From the NCBI RefSeq assembly GCF_001544575.2, contig NZ_FCNY02000020.1:1-64000 (forward strand): a stretch of 64,000 nucleotides of DNA, given 5' to 3'. The notes under the pieces were generated by a model. The model was not told the origin of the DNA. It saw only the letters and a program-made list of their open reading frames with translations, and did not search any database. The DNA comes from Caballeronia cordobensis. Lineage in GTDB: Bacteria; Pseudomonadota; Gammaproteobacteria; Burkholderiales; Burkholderiaceae. Of the stretch, positions 43,405 through 51,060 are shown piece by piece. Numbering within the stretch: position 1 is the first letter of the stretch; each line of letters opens with the position of its first letter. Both the position numbers and the translations under genes were made by a program.

Positions 43405-44804
43405 GCGATCCATCGATGCTCTTCGAGATGCCGCTCTTCGCGGGATTGTCCGCGGAGCGCAAGCTCTGGCTGCGCGCGAATCTGAGCGAGCACTGGCTGA
43501 AGAAGGGCGACATCCTGATGCGCGAAGGGCAGACGGTGACGCATCACTACATCCTGCTCGAAGGCGAACTGCTGACGGAGAAATGCGTCGGGAACCGTCA
43601 GGTGATCGACGACACGCGCCCCGCGCCGGTCTCGGTCGCCGAGGCTTCGCTGCTCGCGGGCATGCCCTTGCCGCTGACCTTCACCGCGAATACGGACTGC
43701 TATCTCGTCTCGCTGACCGAGAGCGTGGTGCGCACGCTGCTGAGCGAATGCGAGTCCTTCGGCAAGCAGGTTTTCCGCTCGATGTACGGCCGCATCAGCG
43801 CCTACGACATGTTCATTCTCAGCGGCGAAAAGCTGGCCGCGCTCGGGCGCTTGTCGGCGGGCCTCGCGCACGAGCTGAACAATCCGGCGGCGGCCGTGTC
43901 GCGCGCGGCGGACGGCATGCGCGATGCGCTCGACAGCCTGCATCGGGCGACGCGCGCGCTCGTCCTTTGCGCGATCCCCGCCGAGATCATGACCACGCTC
44001 GATGCGTGGGCGAGCCGCCCGCCGCCCGTCATCGACGCCACGCCGCAGGGCGCGTTGCGCCAGAGCGAAGCGGAAGACCATTTCGCGCAGTGGCTTTCAT
44101 CGCATGGGTTCGAGAAGCCCTGGCTCATCGCGCCGCGGCTCGTGGCGGCGGGTTTCGCGCCGGACGAATTCGCGCTGGTGGCGGAGCGCGCGAGCCGCGA
44201 GCAATTCGGCGCGGGCGTGCGCTGGCTCGCGGCGACCCTGGAGATGCGCTTTCTCTCGGAACAGACCTGGCTCGGCGCGGGGCGCATCTCCGAGATCGTG
44301 AAGGCGATGAAGTCGTATTCCTACATGGATCAGGCGCCGCTGCAGGAAGTCGATATCCACAGCGGCATCGAGGACACGTTGACGATCATGCAGCATCGCC
44401 TGAAGCATGGTGTGCTCGTGACGCGGGACTACGATCGCGCGCTGCCGCCCGTGCCGGTATATGGCAGCGAGATGAATCAGGTGTGGACCAATCTGATCGA
44501 CAACGCCATCGACGCGATGGACGAAAGCGGCGAGCTGACGATCCGCTCGCATCAGGAAGGCAATTGCGCGGTGATCGAGATTTCGGACACGGGCCACGGC
44601 ATTCCCGCCGATATTCTGCCGCGCCTTTTCGAGCCGTTCTTCACCACGAAGCCGCCGGGCAAGGGTAACGGCCTCGGGCTGCATATCGCGTACCGGACGG
44701 TCGTGCTGCGCCACGACGGACGGCTCAACGTCGTGGCGGGCGAGGGCGGCACGACGTTTCAGGTGCGCCTGCCGCTCGTGCACCGGCACGCGACGGCGCG
44801 CTGA
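43401..44804 (+). CDS. cNMP-binding-like sensor histidine kinase (second of a pair)
   Basis: This is a 467-aa paralogue of the kinase at 40236: Crp-like barrel at about 7-125 (LMREGQTVTHHYILLEGEL), H157 in SAGLAHELNNPAAAV, the same helical insert, and a HATPase with SEMNQVWTNLIDNAIDAM, DTGHGIP and GLGLHIAYR. It too lacks the nucleotide phosphate-binding arginine (PLPLTFTANTD). The ATG overlaps the stop of the receiver-flavoenzyme gene, so production is coupled. Two kinases for one receiver suggests two inputs or a heterodimer. The nearby receiver at 41743 is the obvious target. The signal is unknown. Confidence 0.87.
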   Translation: MSDPSMLFEMPLFAGLSAERKLWLRANLSEHWLKKGDILMREGQTVTHHYILLEGELLTEKCVGNRQVIDDTRPAPVSVAEASLLAGMPLPLTFTANTDCYLVSLTESVVRTLLSECESFGKQVFRSMYGRISAYDMFILSGEKLAALGRLSAGLAHELNNPAAAVSRAADGMRDALDSLHRATRALVLCAIPAEIMTTLDAWASRPPPVIDATPQGALRQSEAEDHFAQWLSSHGFEKPWLIAPRLVAAGFAPDEFALVAERASREQFGAGVRWLAATLEMRFLSEQTWLGAGRISEIVKAMKSYSYMDQAPLQEVDIHSGIEDTLTIMQHRLKHGVLVTRDYDRALPPVPVYGSEMNQVWTNLIDNAIDAMDESGELTIRSHQEGNCAVIEISDTGHGIPADILPRLFEPFFTTKPPGKGNGLGLHIAYRTVVLRHDGRLNVVAGEGGTTFQVRLPLVHRHATAR

Positions 44805-44817
44805 ACGCGTCAGCGCG

Positions 44818-46353
44818 TCAGCCCGGCGTGCGTTCCGAGACTGTTACGTGATGGGCGTCGTAGGACGGCGCGTTGTCATCCGCAGGCAATGACGAGCCTT
44901 GCGCCGCCGAAAGCAGGCTTTCGACCGAGGGGCCCATTGCGTCCGTGAAGGTCTTCGGATGCACGCCGATGGCGAGCACCAGAACGGCCATCGCGCCGAA
45001 GAGCGCAAACTCGCGCTTGCCGAGATCGCGCAACCTCGCCACACGCTCGTTCTTCACCGCGCCGAAGATCACGCGCTTGACCATCCACAACGTATACGCC
45101 GCGCTCAGGATGAGCGACGACGCAGCCGCCGCGCCGATCCAGAAGTTCACGCGGATCGCGCCCATCAGCACCAGAAACTCGCCGACGAAACCCGACGTGC
45201 CCGGCAGGCCGACATTGGCCATCGCGAACAGCATCGCGTAGACGGCGAAGCGCGGCATGGTGTTCGCGACGCCGCCGTAAGCATCGATCGAACCGTCGTT
45301 CGTGCGCTCGACCAGCACGCCCGTGCACAGCAGCATCGCGCCCGAGACGATGCCGTACGACAGCATCTGCACGACCGCGCCCTCGGTGCCCATGCGGTCG
45401 AAGGTGAAGAGGCCGAGCGTCACGAGGCCCATGTGCGCGACCGCCGAATACGCGAGCAGCTTGCGCATGTCCGTCTGCGCGAGCGCGACGAGGCTGCCGT
45501 AGACGACCGCGACGAGCGACAGCGCGATCATCGCCGGGGCGAAGAAATGCGCGGCGTCGGGCACGATCGGCAGCACGTAGCGCAGCAGGCCGTAGCCGCC
45601 GATTTTCAGCATGCCGAGCAGCACCGCCGCGCCGGTCGGGCCTTCCGCGTTGACGTCGGGCAGCCAGGTGTGGACCGGCCACATCGGCACCTTCACCGAG
45701 AACGCGGCGAGGAAGCAGACGAAGATCGCGATCTGCGCCGCGAAGCCGAGTTGCAGATGACGCCATGCGCCGATGTCGAAGGTATGCGCCTGCGACCACA
45801 GATAGATCAGCGCGGCGAGCATCGCGAGCGAGCCGAGCAGCGAGAAAAAGAAGTAGCGGATGGCCGCGTAGACGCGCCGCTCGCCGCCGCCCCAGGTGCC
45901 GATGAGCAGATACAGCGGAATCAGCGACGCCTCGAAGAACACGAAGAACAGCATGCCGTCGAGCGAGGCGAACACGCCTTGCATGCAGCCCGAGAGCACC
46001 AGAAACGCGCCGTAGTACTGCCCGACCTGCTTCGTGACCGACTGCCACGACGCGGCGAAGACGATGAGCGTCGTCACCGCGGTCAGCACGGTGAACCACA
46101 GCGAAATCCCATCGACGCCGAGGTGATACGCGATGCCGAACTGCGGCAGCCATTCGATGCGCTCGACGAACTGCATCGCGCCCGAGGCGGCGTCGAAGTG
46201 GGCGACGAGCGGCACGAGCGGCAGCGCGCCGAGGACCGCGCCGAAGAGGGCGGCCGCGCGCGCGAGCTTGGCCGATGGGCTGAGCGTCAGCACGAAGATG
46301 CCTGAAACCACGGGAATCCAGATGAGAAAGCTGAGGACTGACGGCAGATGCAT
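44818..46353 (-). CDS. Stand-alone NuoM-like antiporter subunit
   Basis: This 511-aa inner-membrane protein has about 14 helices and belongs to the NuoM/MrpD proton-translocating family. The key residues of complex I antiporter subunits are present: E141 in FFEASLIPLYLL and K221 in FSVKVPMWPVHTWLPD. The rest of the nuo operon is absent here: the upstream genes are a small exported protein and a type II NADH dehydrogenase, and downstream is a kinase. It may therefore be an orphan copy. The start at 46353 matches known NuoM N termini; a TTG 24 bases earlier lacks support. The partner protein is unknown. Confidence 0.87.
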   Translation of the reverse strand: MHLPSVLSFLIWIPVVSGIFVLTLSPSAKLARAAALFGAVLGALPLVPLVAHFDAASGAMQFVERIEWLPQFGIAYHLGVDGISLWFTVLTAVTTLIVFAASWQSVTKQVGQYYGAFLVLSGCMQGVFASLDGMLFFVFFEASLIPLYLLIGTWGGGERRVYAAIRYFFFSLLGSLAMLAALIYLWSQAHTFDIGAWRHLQLGFAAQIAIFVCFLAAFSVKVPMWPVHTWLPDVNAEGPTGAAVLLGMLKIGGYGLLRYVLPIVPDAAHFFAPAMIALSLVAVVYGSLVALAQTDMRKLLAYSAVAHMGLVTLGLFTFDRMGTEGAVVQMLSYGIVSGAMLLCTGVLVERTNDGSIDAYGGVANTMPRFAVYAMLFAMANVGLPGTSGFVGEFLVLMGAIRVNFWIGAAAASSLILSAAYTLWMVKRVIFGAVKNERVARLRDLGKREFALFGAMAVLVLAIGVHPKTFTDAMGPSVESLLSAAQGSSLPADDNAPSYDAHHVTVSERTPG

Positions 46354-46681
46354 GAGTTCGGTCGAAATCGAAAGCAAAGCGCGGCCAGCACGCGAATGCG
46401 CATGCTCGCTGGAATGGCGCGAATGACAGTGGATTGAAAGGCAGGACGGCTGCGCGGGTGTTAATGCCGGGTGCGGCCTAGGGGTTAACGAGAATAACTC
46501 AAAAGAAAAGTTTTTGGGACGTTGCGGCGTATCAAATTCATTGTGTCCGGCGAAGTTGACTTTCTTACCGGTCTTCGGTCCGCGAAAGCCTTGTGTGATT
46601 TAAAACCGTTCGTTCGCTCCGGGCTTGCCCTGATTTGCCTCGCGCCGCGTGGCCCTTAGCCTAGAACGCAAGGAGACACGC
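46354..46681. other. 328-base intergenic region, AT-rich centre
   Basis: This gap separates the NuoM-like gene (minus) from a small exported-protein gene (plus). The stretch around 46490-46515 is AT-rich and likely carries promoter elements for one or both genes, but no clear -35/-10 pair, operator or coding frame could be identified. Confidence 0.5.
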
Positions 46682-46909
46682 ATGCGAACACTATTCAAGG
46701 CCGCCGTTTTTGCGCTCGTCGCTTACCTCGTCGCCGATCGCGCGATGCTTCACGCCCGCGCCAGCGACGTGACCGCGGCGGCGTGCACCGAGCGCGCCGC
46801 GCAGGTCGAATTCGACGCGCTCGCGAAGGGTTTCGATCACGCCGCCGCGAGCAGCCAGCGCGACGCGGCCCGGTCGCAATGTCTCGTATCGGGCCGCGCG
46901 CGGGTCTGA
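46682..46909 (+). CDS. Small exported protein of unknown function
   Basis: This is a 75-aa protein with a hydrophobic N-terminal helix (AAVFALVAYLVAD) that may be a signal peptide or anchor. The remaining 50 residues contain two cysteines (about 36 and 67) that could form a disulfide. AAGGAGA precedes the ATG by six bases. No family is recognised. Its stop lies eight bases from the end of the convergent NADH dehydrogenase gene. Confidence 0.6.
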   Translation: MRTLFKAAVFALVAYLVADRAMLHARASDVTAAACTERAAQVEFDALAKGFDHAAASSQRDAARSQCLVSGRARV

Positions 46910-46916
46910 AGCGCGG

Positions 46917-48248
46917 TCAGTTCAGCTTGACGGTGGGGCGCACGCGGTCGCGCAGCCATTGGCTCGCCGCGTACATCGCCGCCCGCTTGACGCCCGTGAG
47001 CCCCATGATGTGCCGGCGATACAGGTGCCGGTAGCACGACGCGGCGAACCATCCGTCGATGAAAAGCGGCCGGCGCAGCAATTCGCTCATCAGCGCGCCC
47101 GCCGCGCCGGCGCGTCCGAACGAAATGAGCGTGCCCTGATCGCGATACGAGAAGTCCTGCACGGCGCGGCCGTCGAGACGCCGCGTGAGGGCATCGGCGA
47201 GATAGACCGCCTGCTGACACGCGGCCTGCGCGCGCGGCGGCACGAGCGCGTCGCCTTTCGATGCGGCGCACGCGGCGCAATCGCCCATCGCGTAGATGCC
47301 CGAATCGGGGCCGACCTGCAATTGTCCATCGACGATCACCTGTCCGAGCCGGTTGAGCGGCAGCCCTTCGAGCGTGCGCAGCACGGGCGGCCCTTCCACG
47401 CCGGCGGCCCAGATGGTGATATCGCTCGCCAGCGCTTCGCCTTCCGACGTGACGACGGCGTTCGCCGCCACCGATTGCACGCGGCAGCCGAGCCGGACCT
47501 CGACGCCGAGCTCTGTCAGCACGTCCCTGGCGCGCGTCGAGATGCGCTCGGGCAGCGCGGGCAGCACGCGCGGCGCGCCTTCGAGCAGGCGGATCTGGAT
47601 ATCGCTGGACGGGTCGAGCGATGCGAGGTGATAGTCGCGCAGCATTTCGGCGGACCCACGCAGCGCGGCGGCCAGTTCGACGCCGGTCGCGCCGCCGCCG
47701 ATCACCGTCACCGCGACGGGCGCCTTGACGGCGTCATGGCCCGAACGCAGCAGGCTCGACAGCAGACGCCGCCTGAAGGTCTCCGCCTGATCCACGGTTT
47801 CGAGCGTCAGCGCATGCTCGTTCGCGCCCGGAATCGAAAAGAAATTGGTGACGCTGCCGAGCGCGAGCACGAGCGTATCGAAGGCGAGCGTCCGGCGCGG
47901 CAGGAGCGGACGGCCGTCGATATCGGTCGTCTCGCCGATGACGATCTCGCGGCGGCCGCGATCGATACCCGACAGCGCGCCCTGTTCGAAGCGGAAGTGG
48001 TTCCATTTCGCGTGCGCGGCGTAGTCGATCTGATGGCTGGCCGCGTCGATCTGGCCTGACGCCACTTCGTGCAGGAGCGGCTTCCAGAAGTGCGTGGGAA
48101 AGCGGTCGATGAGGATCACTTCGGCCCGGCGCCGCTTGCCCGGACCATTGCCGAGCCGCGTCGCGAGTTCGAGCCCGGCGGCCCCGCCGCCCACGATGAC
48201 GATGCGGTGCGGCGTATCGACCTGATGTCGTGCGTAAGGATTCAACAT
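46917..48248 (-). CDS. ndh: Type II NADH dehydrogenase (NDH-2)
   Basis: This 443-aa FAD protein passes electrons from NADH to quinone without pumping protons. Two Rossmann motifs are seen: IVIVGGGAAGLELA near 18-31 and VTVIGGGATGVELAAAL near 172-188. The third FAD motif GIYAMGDCAACA precedes a C-terminal region (SYRDQGTLISFGR, HLYRRHIMGLTGVKRA) that in NDH-2 forms the membrane-binding amphipathic helix. The start at 48248 follows GGAGAA. It is divergent from a LysR gene with an AT-rich shared promoter. Confidence 0.88.
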   Translation of the reverse strand: MLNPYARHQVDTPHRIVIVGGGAAGLELATRLGNGPGKRRRAEVILIDRFPTHFWKPLLHEVASGQIDAASHQIDYAAHAKWNHFRFEQGALSGIDRGRREIVIGETTDIDGRPLLPRRTLAFDTLVLALGSVTNFFSIPGANEHALTLETVDQAETFRRRLLSSLLRSGHDAVKAPVAVTVIGGGATGVELAAALRGSAEMLRDYHLASLDPSSDIQIRLLEGAPRVLPALPERISTRARDVLTELGVEVRLGCRVQSVAANAVVTSEGEALASDITIWAAGVEGPPVLRTLEGLPLNRLGQVIVDGQLQVGPDSGIYAMGDCAACAASKGDALVPPRAQAACQQAVYLADALTRRLDGRAVQDFSYRDQGTLISFGRAGAAGALMSELLRRPLFIDGWFAASCYRHLYRRHIMGLTGVKRAAMYAASQWLRDRVRPTVKLN

Positions 48249-48344
48249 CGTGATTCTCCCTTCGATTGGATGCTGCGTGTCGCCTCGGCCCTGCTTGACG
48301 ACCTCGTGAGAAAAAATATAAGGTCGCGAAAACATTTGCGCTAT

Positions 48345-48379
48345 TTAGTATTTATCGCCGACTCATAAGTTTTTACTAA
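48345..48379. promoter_or_regulatory. AT-rich divergent promoter with TTAGTA/TACTAA dyad
   Basis: TTAGTA (48345-48350) and its complement TACTAA (48374-48379) flank an AT-rich stretch immediately before the LysR start codon; the second arm overlaps the ATG. Binding there would allow autorepression and control of the divergent ndh gene. This is inferred from position only. Confidence 0.4.
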
Positions 48380-49458
48380 TGTTAAACACGACGACCTTCC
48401 GCCAGTTGCGCACCTTGCAGACGGTTGCGCGCGTGGGCAGCATCTCGGGCGCGGCCGAGGAATTGCATCTGACGCAGCCGGCGGTGTCGCTGCAGATTTC
48501 GCTTCTGGGCGAGGCGGCGGGCACGCCGCTCCTGCGCCGTGTGGGACGCGAGATTCAACTGACGGCGGCCGGCGAAGTCATGGCGCGTTACGCGAACGAG
48601 ATCCTGAGCCTGTGGAACGAGGCGGGCGAAGAAGTCGCGGCATTGCGCGGCGAACTGGGCGGCACGCTGCGCATCGGCGCGATCACCACGGCGGAATATC
48701 TCGTGCCGCCGCTGCTCGTGCGCTTCACGAAGGAGAGGCCGGGTGTGAAGCTGCAGTTTCGCATCGGCAATCGCGACGACATCGTGCGCATGCTCGCGAC
48801 CAACGAGATCGATCTCGCGATCATGGGACGCCAGCCGCGCGAGTTGCGCACGAGCGCCGCCGCGTTCGCGAAGCATCCGATGGCGTTCGTGGCTGCGCCG
48901 TCGCATCCGCTCATGCGCGCGAAGCGCGTCTCGCTGACCGATGTCGAAGCGGCGAACCTGCTCGTCAGGGAGCGAGGGTCGGGCACGCGCGTCGCGATCG
49001 AGGGCTTGTTCAAGGAAGCGGGATTGAAACTGCACGCGGCGTCGGAGCTATCGAGCAACGAGGCGATCAAGCAACTCGTCGAGGCGGGGCTGGGCGTGGC
49101 GTTCCTTTCGCTGCACGCGTGCGCGCTCGAGATGCAGGCGGGGCTGCTCGCGACGCTCCGTGTGCCATCGACGCCGATCGAACGGTCATGGCATGTCGTG
49201 CATATGTCGGAGCGGAGGCTGCCGCAGGTGGCGAGTGCGTTTCGGGAGTTTTTGGTGCAGGCGGGGGCGGGGGTTGCTTCCATCATCGTGCGGATGTCGT
49301 CGGGGATATCGGGGACGCGATCGCCGGACTCGTTGACCCAGAAGCAGAAGAAGCGAACGATGCCTCCCTGCTGCTCGATCACCTCGCGGAGATCGGCACG
49401 CGGAAGTCGAAGGCGCTCAATCAAAGAACGCAGGTGTGGCTCCAGTAAGTCGCTCTGA
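48379..49458 (+). CDS. LysR family regulator with foreign C-terminal extension
   Basis: This is a 359-aa LysR protein of the CbbR-like kind. The helix-turn-helix is around SISGAAEELHLTQPAVSLQI (about 17-36) and the effector domain runs to about residue 298. Typical members end near residue 300-310. Here the frame continues about 60 more residues that are Arg/Ser-rich and antisense to an immunity-like gene (49277-49643), so the natural stop has been lost by a junction near 49270-49285. The regulator may still work with its altered tail. Its likely target is the divergent ndh gene. Confidence 0.82.
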   Translation: MLNTTTFRQLRTLQTVARVGSISGAAEELHLTQPAVSLQISLLGEAAGTPLLRRVGREIQLTAAGEVMARYANEILSLWNEAGEEVAALRGELGGTLRIGAITTAEYLVPPLLVRFTKERPGVKLQFRIGNRDDIVRMLATNEIDLAIMGRQPRELRTSAAAFAKHPMAFVAAPSHPLMRAKRVSLTDVEAANLLVRERGSGTRVAIEGLFKEAGLKLHAASELSSNEAIKQLVEAGLGVAFLSLHACALEMQAGLLATLRVPSTPIERSWHVVHMSERRLPQVASAFREFLVQAGAGVASIIVRMSSGISGTRSPDSLTQKQKKRTMPPCCSITSRRSARGSRRRSIKERRCGSSKSL

Positions 49459-49643
49459 ACTTTTCCTTTGCTGCTAATGCCCCAGACGCCAGTGCGACGC
49501 CGCAAATCTCGCCCTTCTCCCGTCGGATCGTTGATTGCGTCTCCTTTCGCGACTGCGATATCCGGGTCATGCTGAAAATATCGGGTCCACACCTGAGGAA
49601 TCACCGCATCTCCACTGATCGTGAACGAGGCGTGGGCGAGCAA
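49277..49643 (-). pseudogene. DUF4279-like immunity candidate, 3' end lost
   Basis: Reading minus from a TTG at 49643, about 122 residues follow the DUF4279 pattern. They include SFTISGDAVIPQVWTRYF, AVAKGDAI, RRTGVWGISSK, LEPHLRSLIERL and FFCFWVNESGDRVPDIPDD. After about 49277 the frame runs on, open, through the antisense of the LysR gene to a stop at 48588, so the authentic end and stop codon are missing. It begins 13 bases after the toxin-like gene, the usual place for an immunity gene. Function as an immunity protein is inferred; whether the extended product is stable is unknown. Confidence 0.6.
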
Positions 49644-49656
49644 TCGACTTGATCGA

Positions 49657-50586
49657 TCAGTAGTTATGCATGTTATCAAGATACATTCCCTTGTAGTACA
49701 CGTCGCCGTTGTCGTGCCACACAACGTTATTGTCGCCTCTCAACCCGTTCTGATTCTTCATTGCGTGAAACATGTCGCCGAACGTATCGCGGTCATATCC
49801 GAGCATCCTCGCGGCGTAGTCAGGATTGTTGGTCTGCGCTGCGAGTTCTAACGCATCGCTACCCAAGGCATCCGGTACGTACTCATACGGCTGTGCGTCG
49901 CTGAGCAATGAATTACCGCCGTCGTCGCCACTGTCGCCGAAGTTCTGGAGCGTTGAATCGCTGTCGTCGTCGGACCGTGAGCTGCCGGGCAGCGCGCTCG
50001 CCGCGGCTTCTGCCGCGCCGAGCCAATCGAAACCGCCCCTGTCTGTATTCGGTCCGTCCACCGCTTCGCGCGCTGCTTTCAGCTTCTCTTCTTGCGTTGC
50101 GGGATCGTAGGGACCGGGCAATATCGGGTCACCGCCCAGTGTAGCGAGCAACGGCGAGAATGCGTCGCTCGACGGCGAGCCGGAGCGCACGGAGGTCTGA
50201 GCAGTGGAAGCAGCGACACACGACCCCGATTCATCCGCGCGATCGATAACGGGAATGATCAGATCATCCTCCACCGCGTGTTCGATCGCTTCCTCGAGTC
50301 GCTTGTGGGCGTGTCGCGAATGCCCTTCGATCAAGCCGTTTGCTCTTGCGAATTCGCCCAATCGCTCTAGCTCGTCGAGTCCGACATCCCCGACGAGACC
50401 GCCGGCCAGCGGGCCGAGCCAGAACCATTCGAGGAAGTCCGCTTTGTCCCGCTCGCGTTGTTTGCGCCGCGCCTCGGCGGAGAGCGCGCTGACCCAATGG
50501 AGGTTCAGAAACTCGGATTCGTAGCTTGGCTCGTCATACAGCGTAGCTCTGCACTCGATGCTCTCTACGAGCTCTACGCTGTGCAT
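49657..50586 (-). CDS. Polymorphic toxin-like protein with C-terminal toxin domain
   Basis: This is a 309-aa protein with its own good start (AGGAG six bases before the ATG). The N-terminal part (about 1-120) is acidic and helical, with a short hydrophobic stretch (WFWLGPLAGGLVG). The middle (about 120-240) is a low-complexity Ser/Asp/Gly linker. The last 65 residues (MLGYDRDTFGDMFHAMKN through VVWHDNGDVYYKGMYLDNMH) resemble the short C-terminal toxin domains of Rhs/CDI-type proteins; the exact family is not assigned. There is no signal peptide, so delivery by a type VI or similar system is conceivable. Base composition is visibly less GC-rich than surroundings. It is next to an immunity-like remnant and tRNA-Leu. 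Confidence 0.65.
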   Translation of the reverse strand: MHSVELVESIECRATLYDEPSYESEFLNLHWVSALSAEARRKQRERDKADFLEWFWLGPLAGGLVGDVGLDELERLGEFARANGLIEGHSRHAHKRLEEAIEHAVEDDLIIPVIDRADESGSCVAASTAQTSVRSGSPSSDAFSPLLATLGGDPILPGPYDPATQEEKLKAAREAVDGPNTDRGGFDWLGAAEAAASALPGSSRSDDDSDSTLQNFGDSGDDGGNSLLSDAQPYEYVPDALGSDALELAAQTNNPDYAARMLGYDRDTFGDMFHAMKNQNGLRGDNNVVWHDNGDVYYKGMYLDNMHNY

Positions 50587-50826
50587 ATGCCGCTCCTGCC
50601 GCTATCGCCCGGTGCGTATGTCCTCTTCGTTGGCATTTCTTTTTTCCATTACGTGAACGGACAGATATATAGCATAACGAAACAAACTGGCGATCACTTG
50701 CACGGGCAAACGTTCGCCCATCCAGCTACGTGGAGCATACCGCGGCCGAAAGCTGAAATCGTCGACGGCGCCCCGGAATCGGGAGTGCCTGACCCGGCGC
50801 GCAAAACCGCCGTTCGAACTGCCATT

Positions 50827-50911
50827 TGGTGCCCAGGGCGGGACTCGAACCCGCACGCCTCTCGGCGCTACCCCCTCAAGATAGTGCGTCTACCAATTCC
50901 GCCACCTGGGC
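50827..50911 (-). tRNA. tRNA-Leu (anticodon GAG)
   Basis: This 85-base class II tRNA has its 5' end at 50911. The acceptor stem GCCCAGG/CCTGGGC, D-arm with GGAATTGGTAGAC, anticodon stem CTATC/GGTAG with loop TTGAGGG (GAG at positions 34-36), a variable arm, the TTCGAGTC T-loop and an encoded CCA are all visible. The 3' end points towards the toxin-like gene, the usual side for island integration. Confidence 0.95.
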
Positions 50912-51060
50912 AAAGGGGACCGAATTGTAGCGAGAAAATCATCAAATGCGAAGTCCCCGCGATAAACGCACGCGCAGCCCCACTACAATAGCCTCCATGA
51001 CGCGCGTCACGTCTCAATCGGCTGAATAATCCCGTCAGTTCGCCCATAACAGGAGCGTCC

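Noticed and set aside
41692..44081. Open frames antisense to the receiver-flavoenzyme and second kinase
   Set aside because: No family resemblance and they cut across coupled genes.
48588..49276. Continuation of the DUF4279 frame through the antisense of the LysR gene
   Set aside because: The residues are a mirror of LysR coding sequence, not a domain; treated as run-through after loss of the stop codon.
50602..50856. Small minus-strand frame between tRNA-Leu and the toxin-like gene
   Set aside because: It starts inside the tRNA gene and has no ribosome site or recognisable family.
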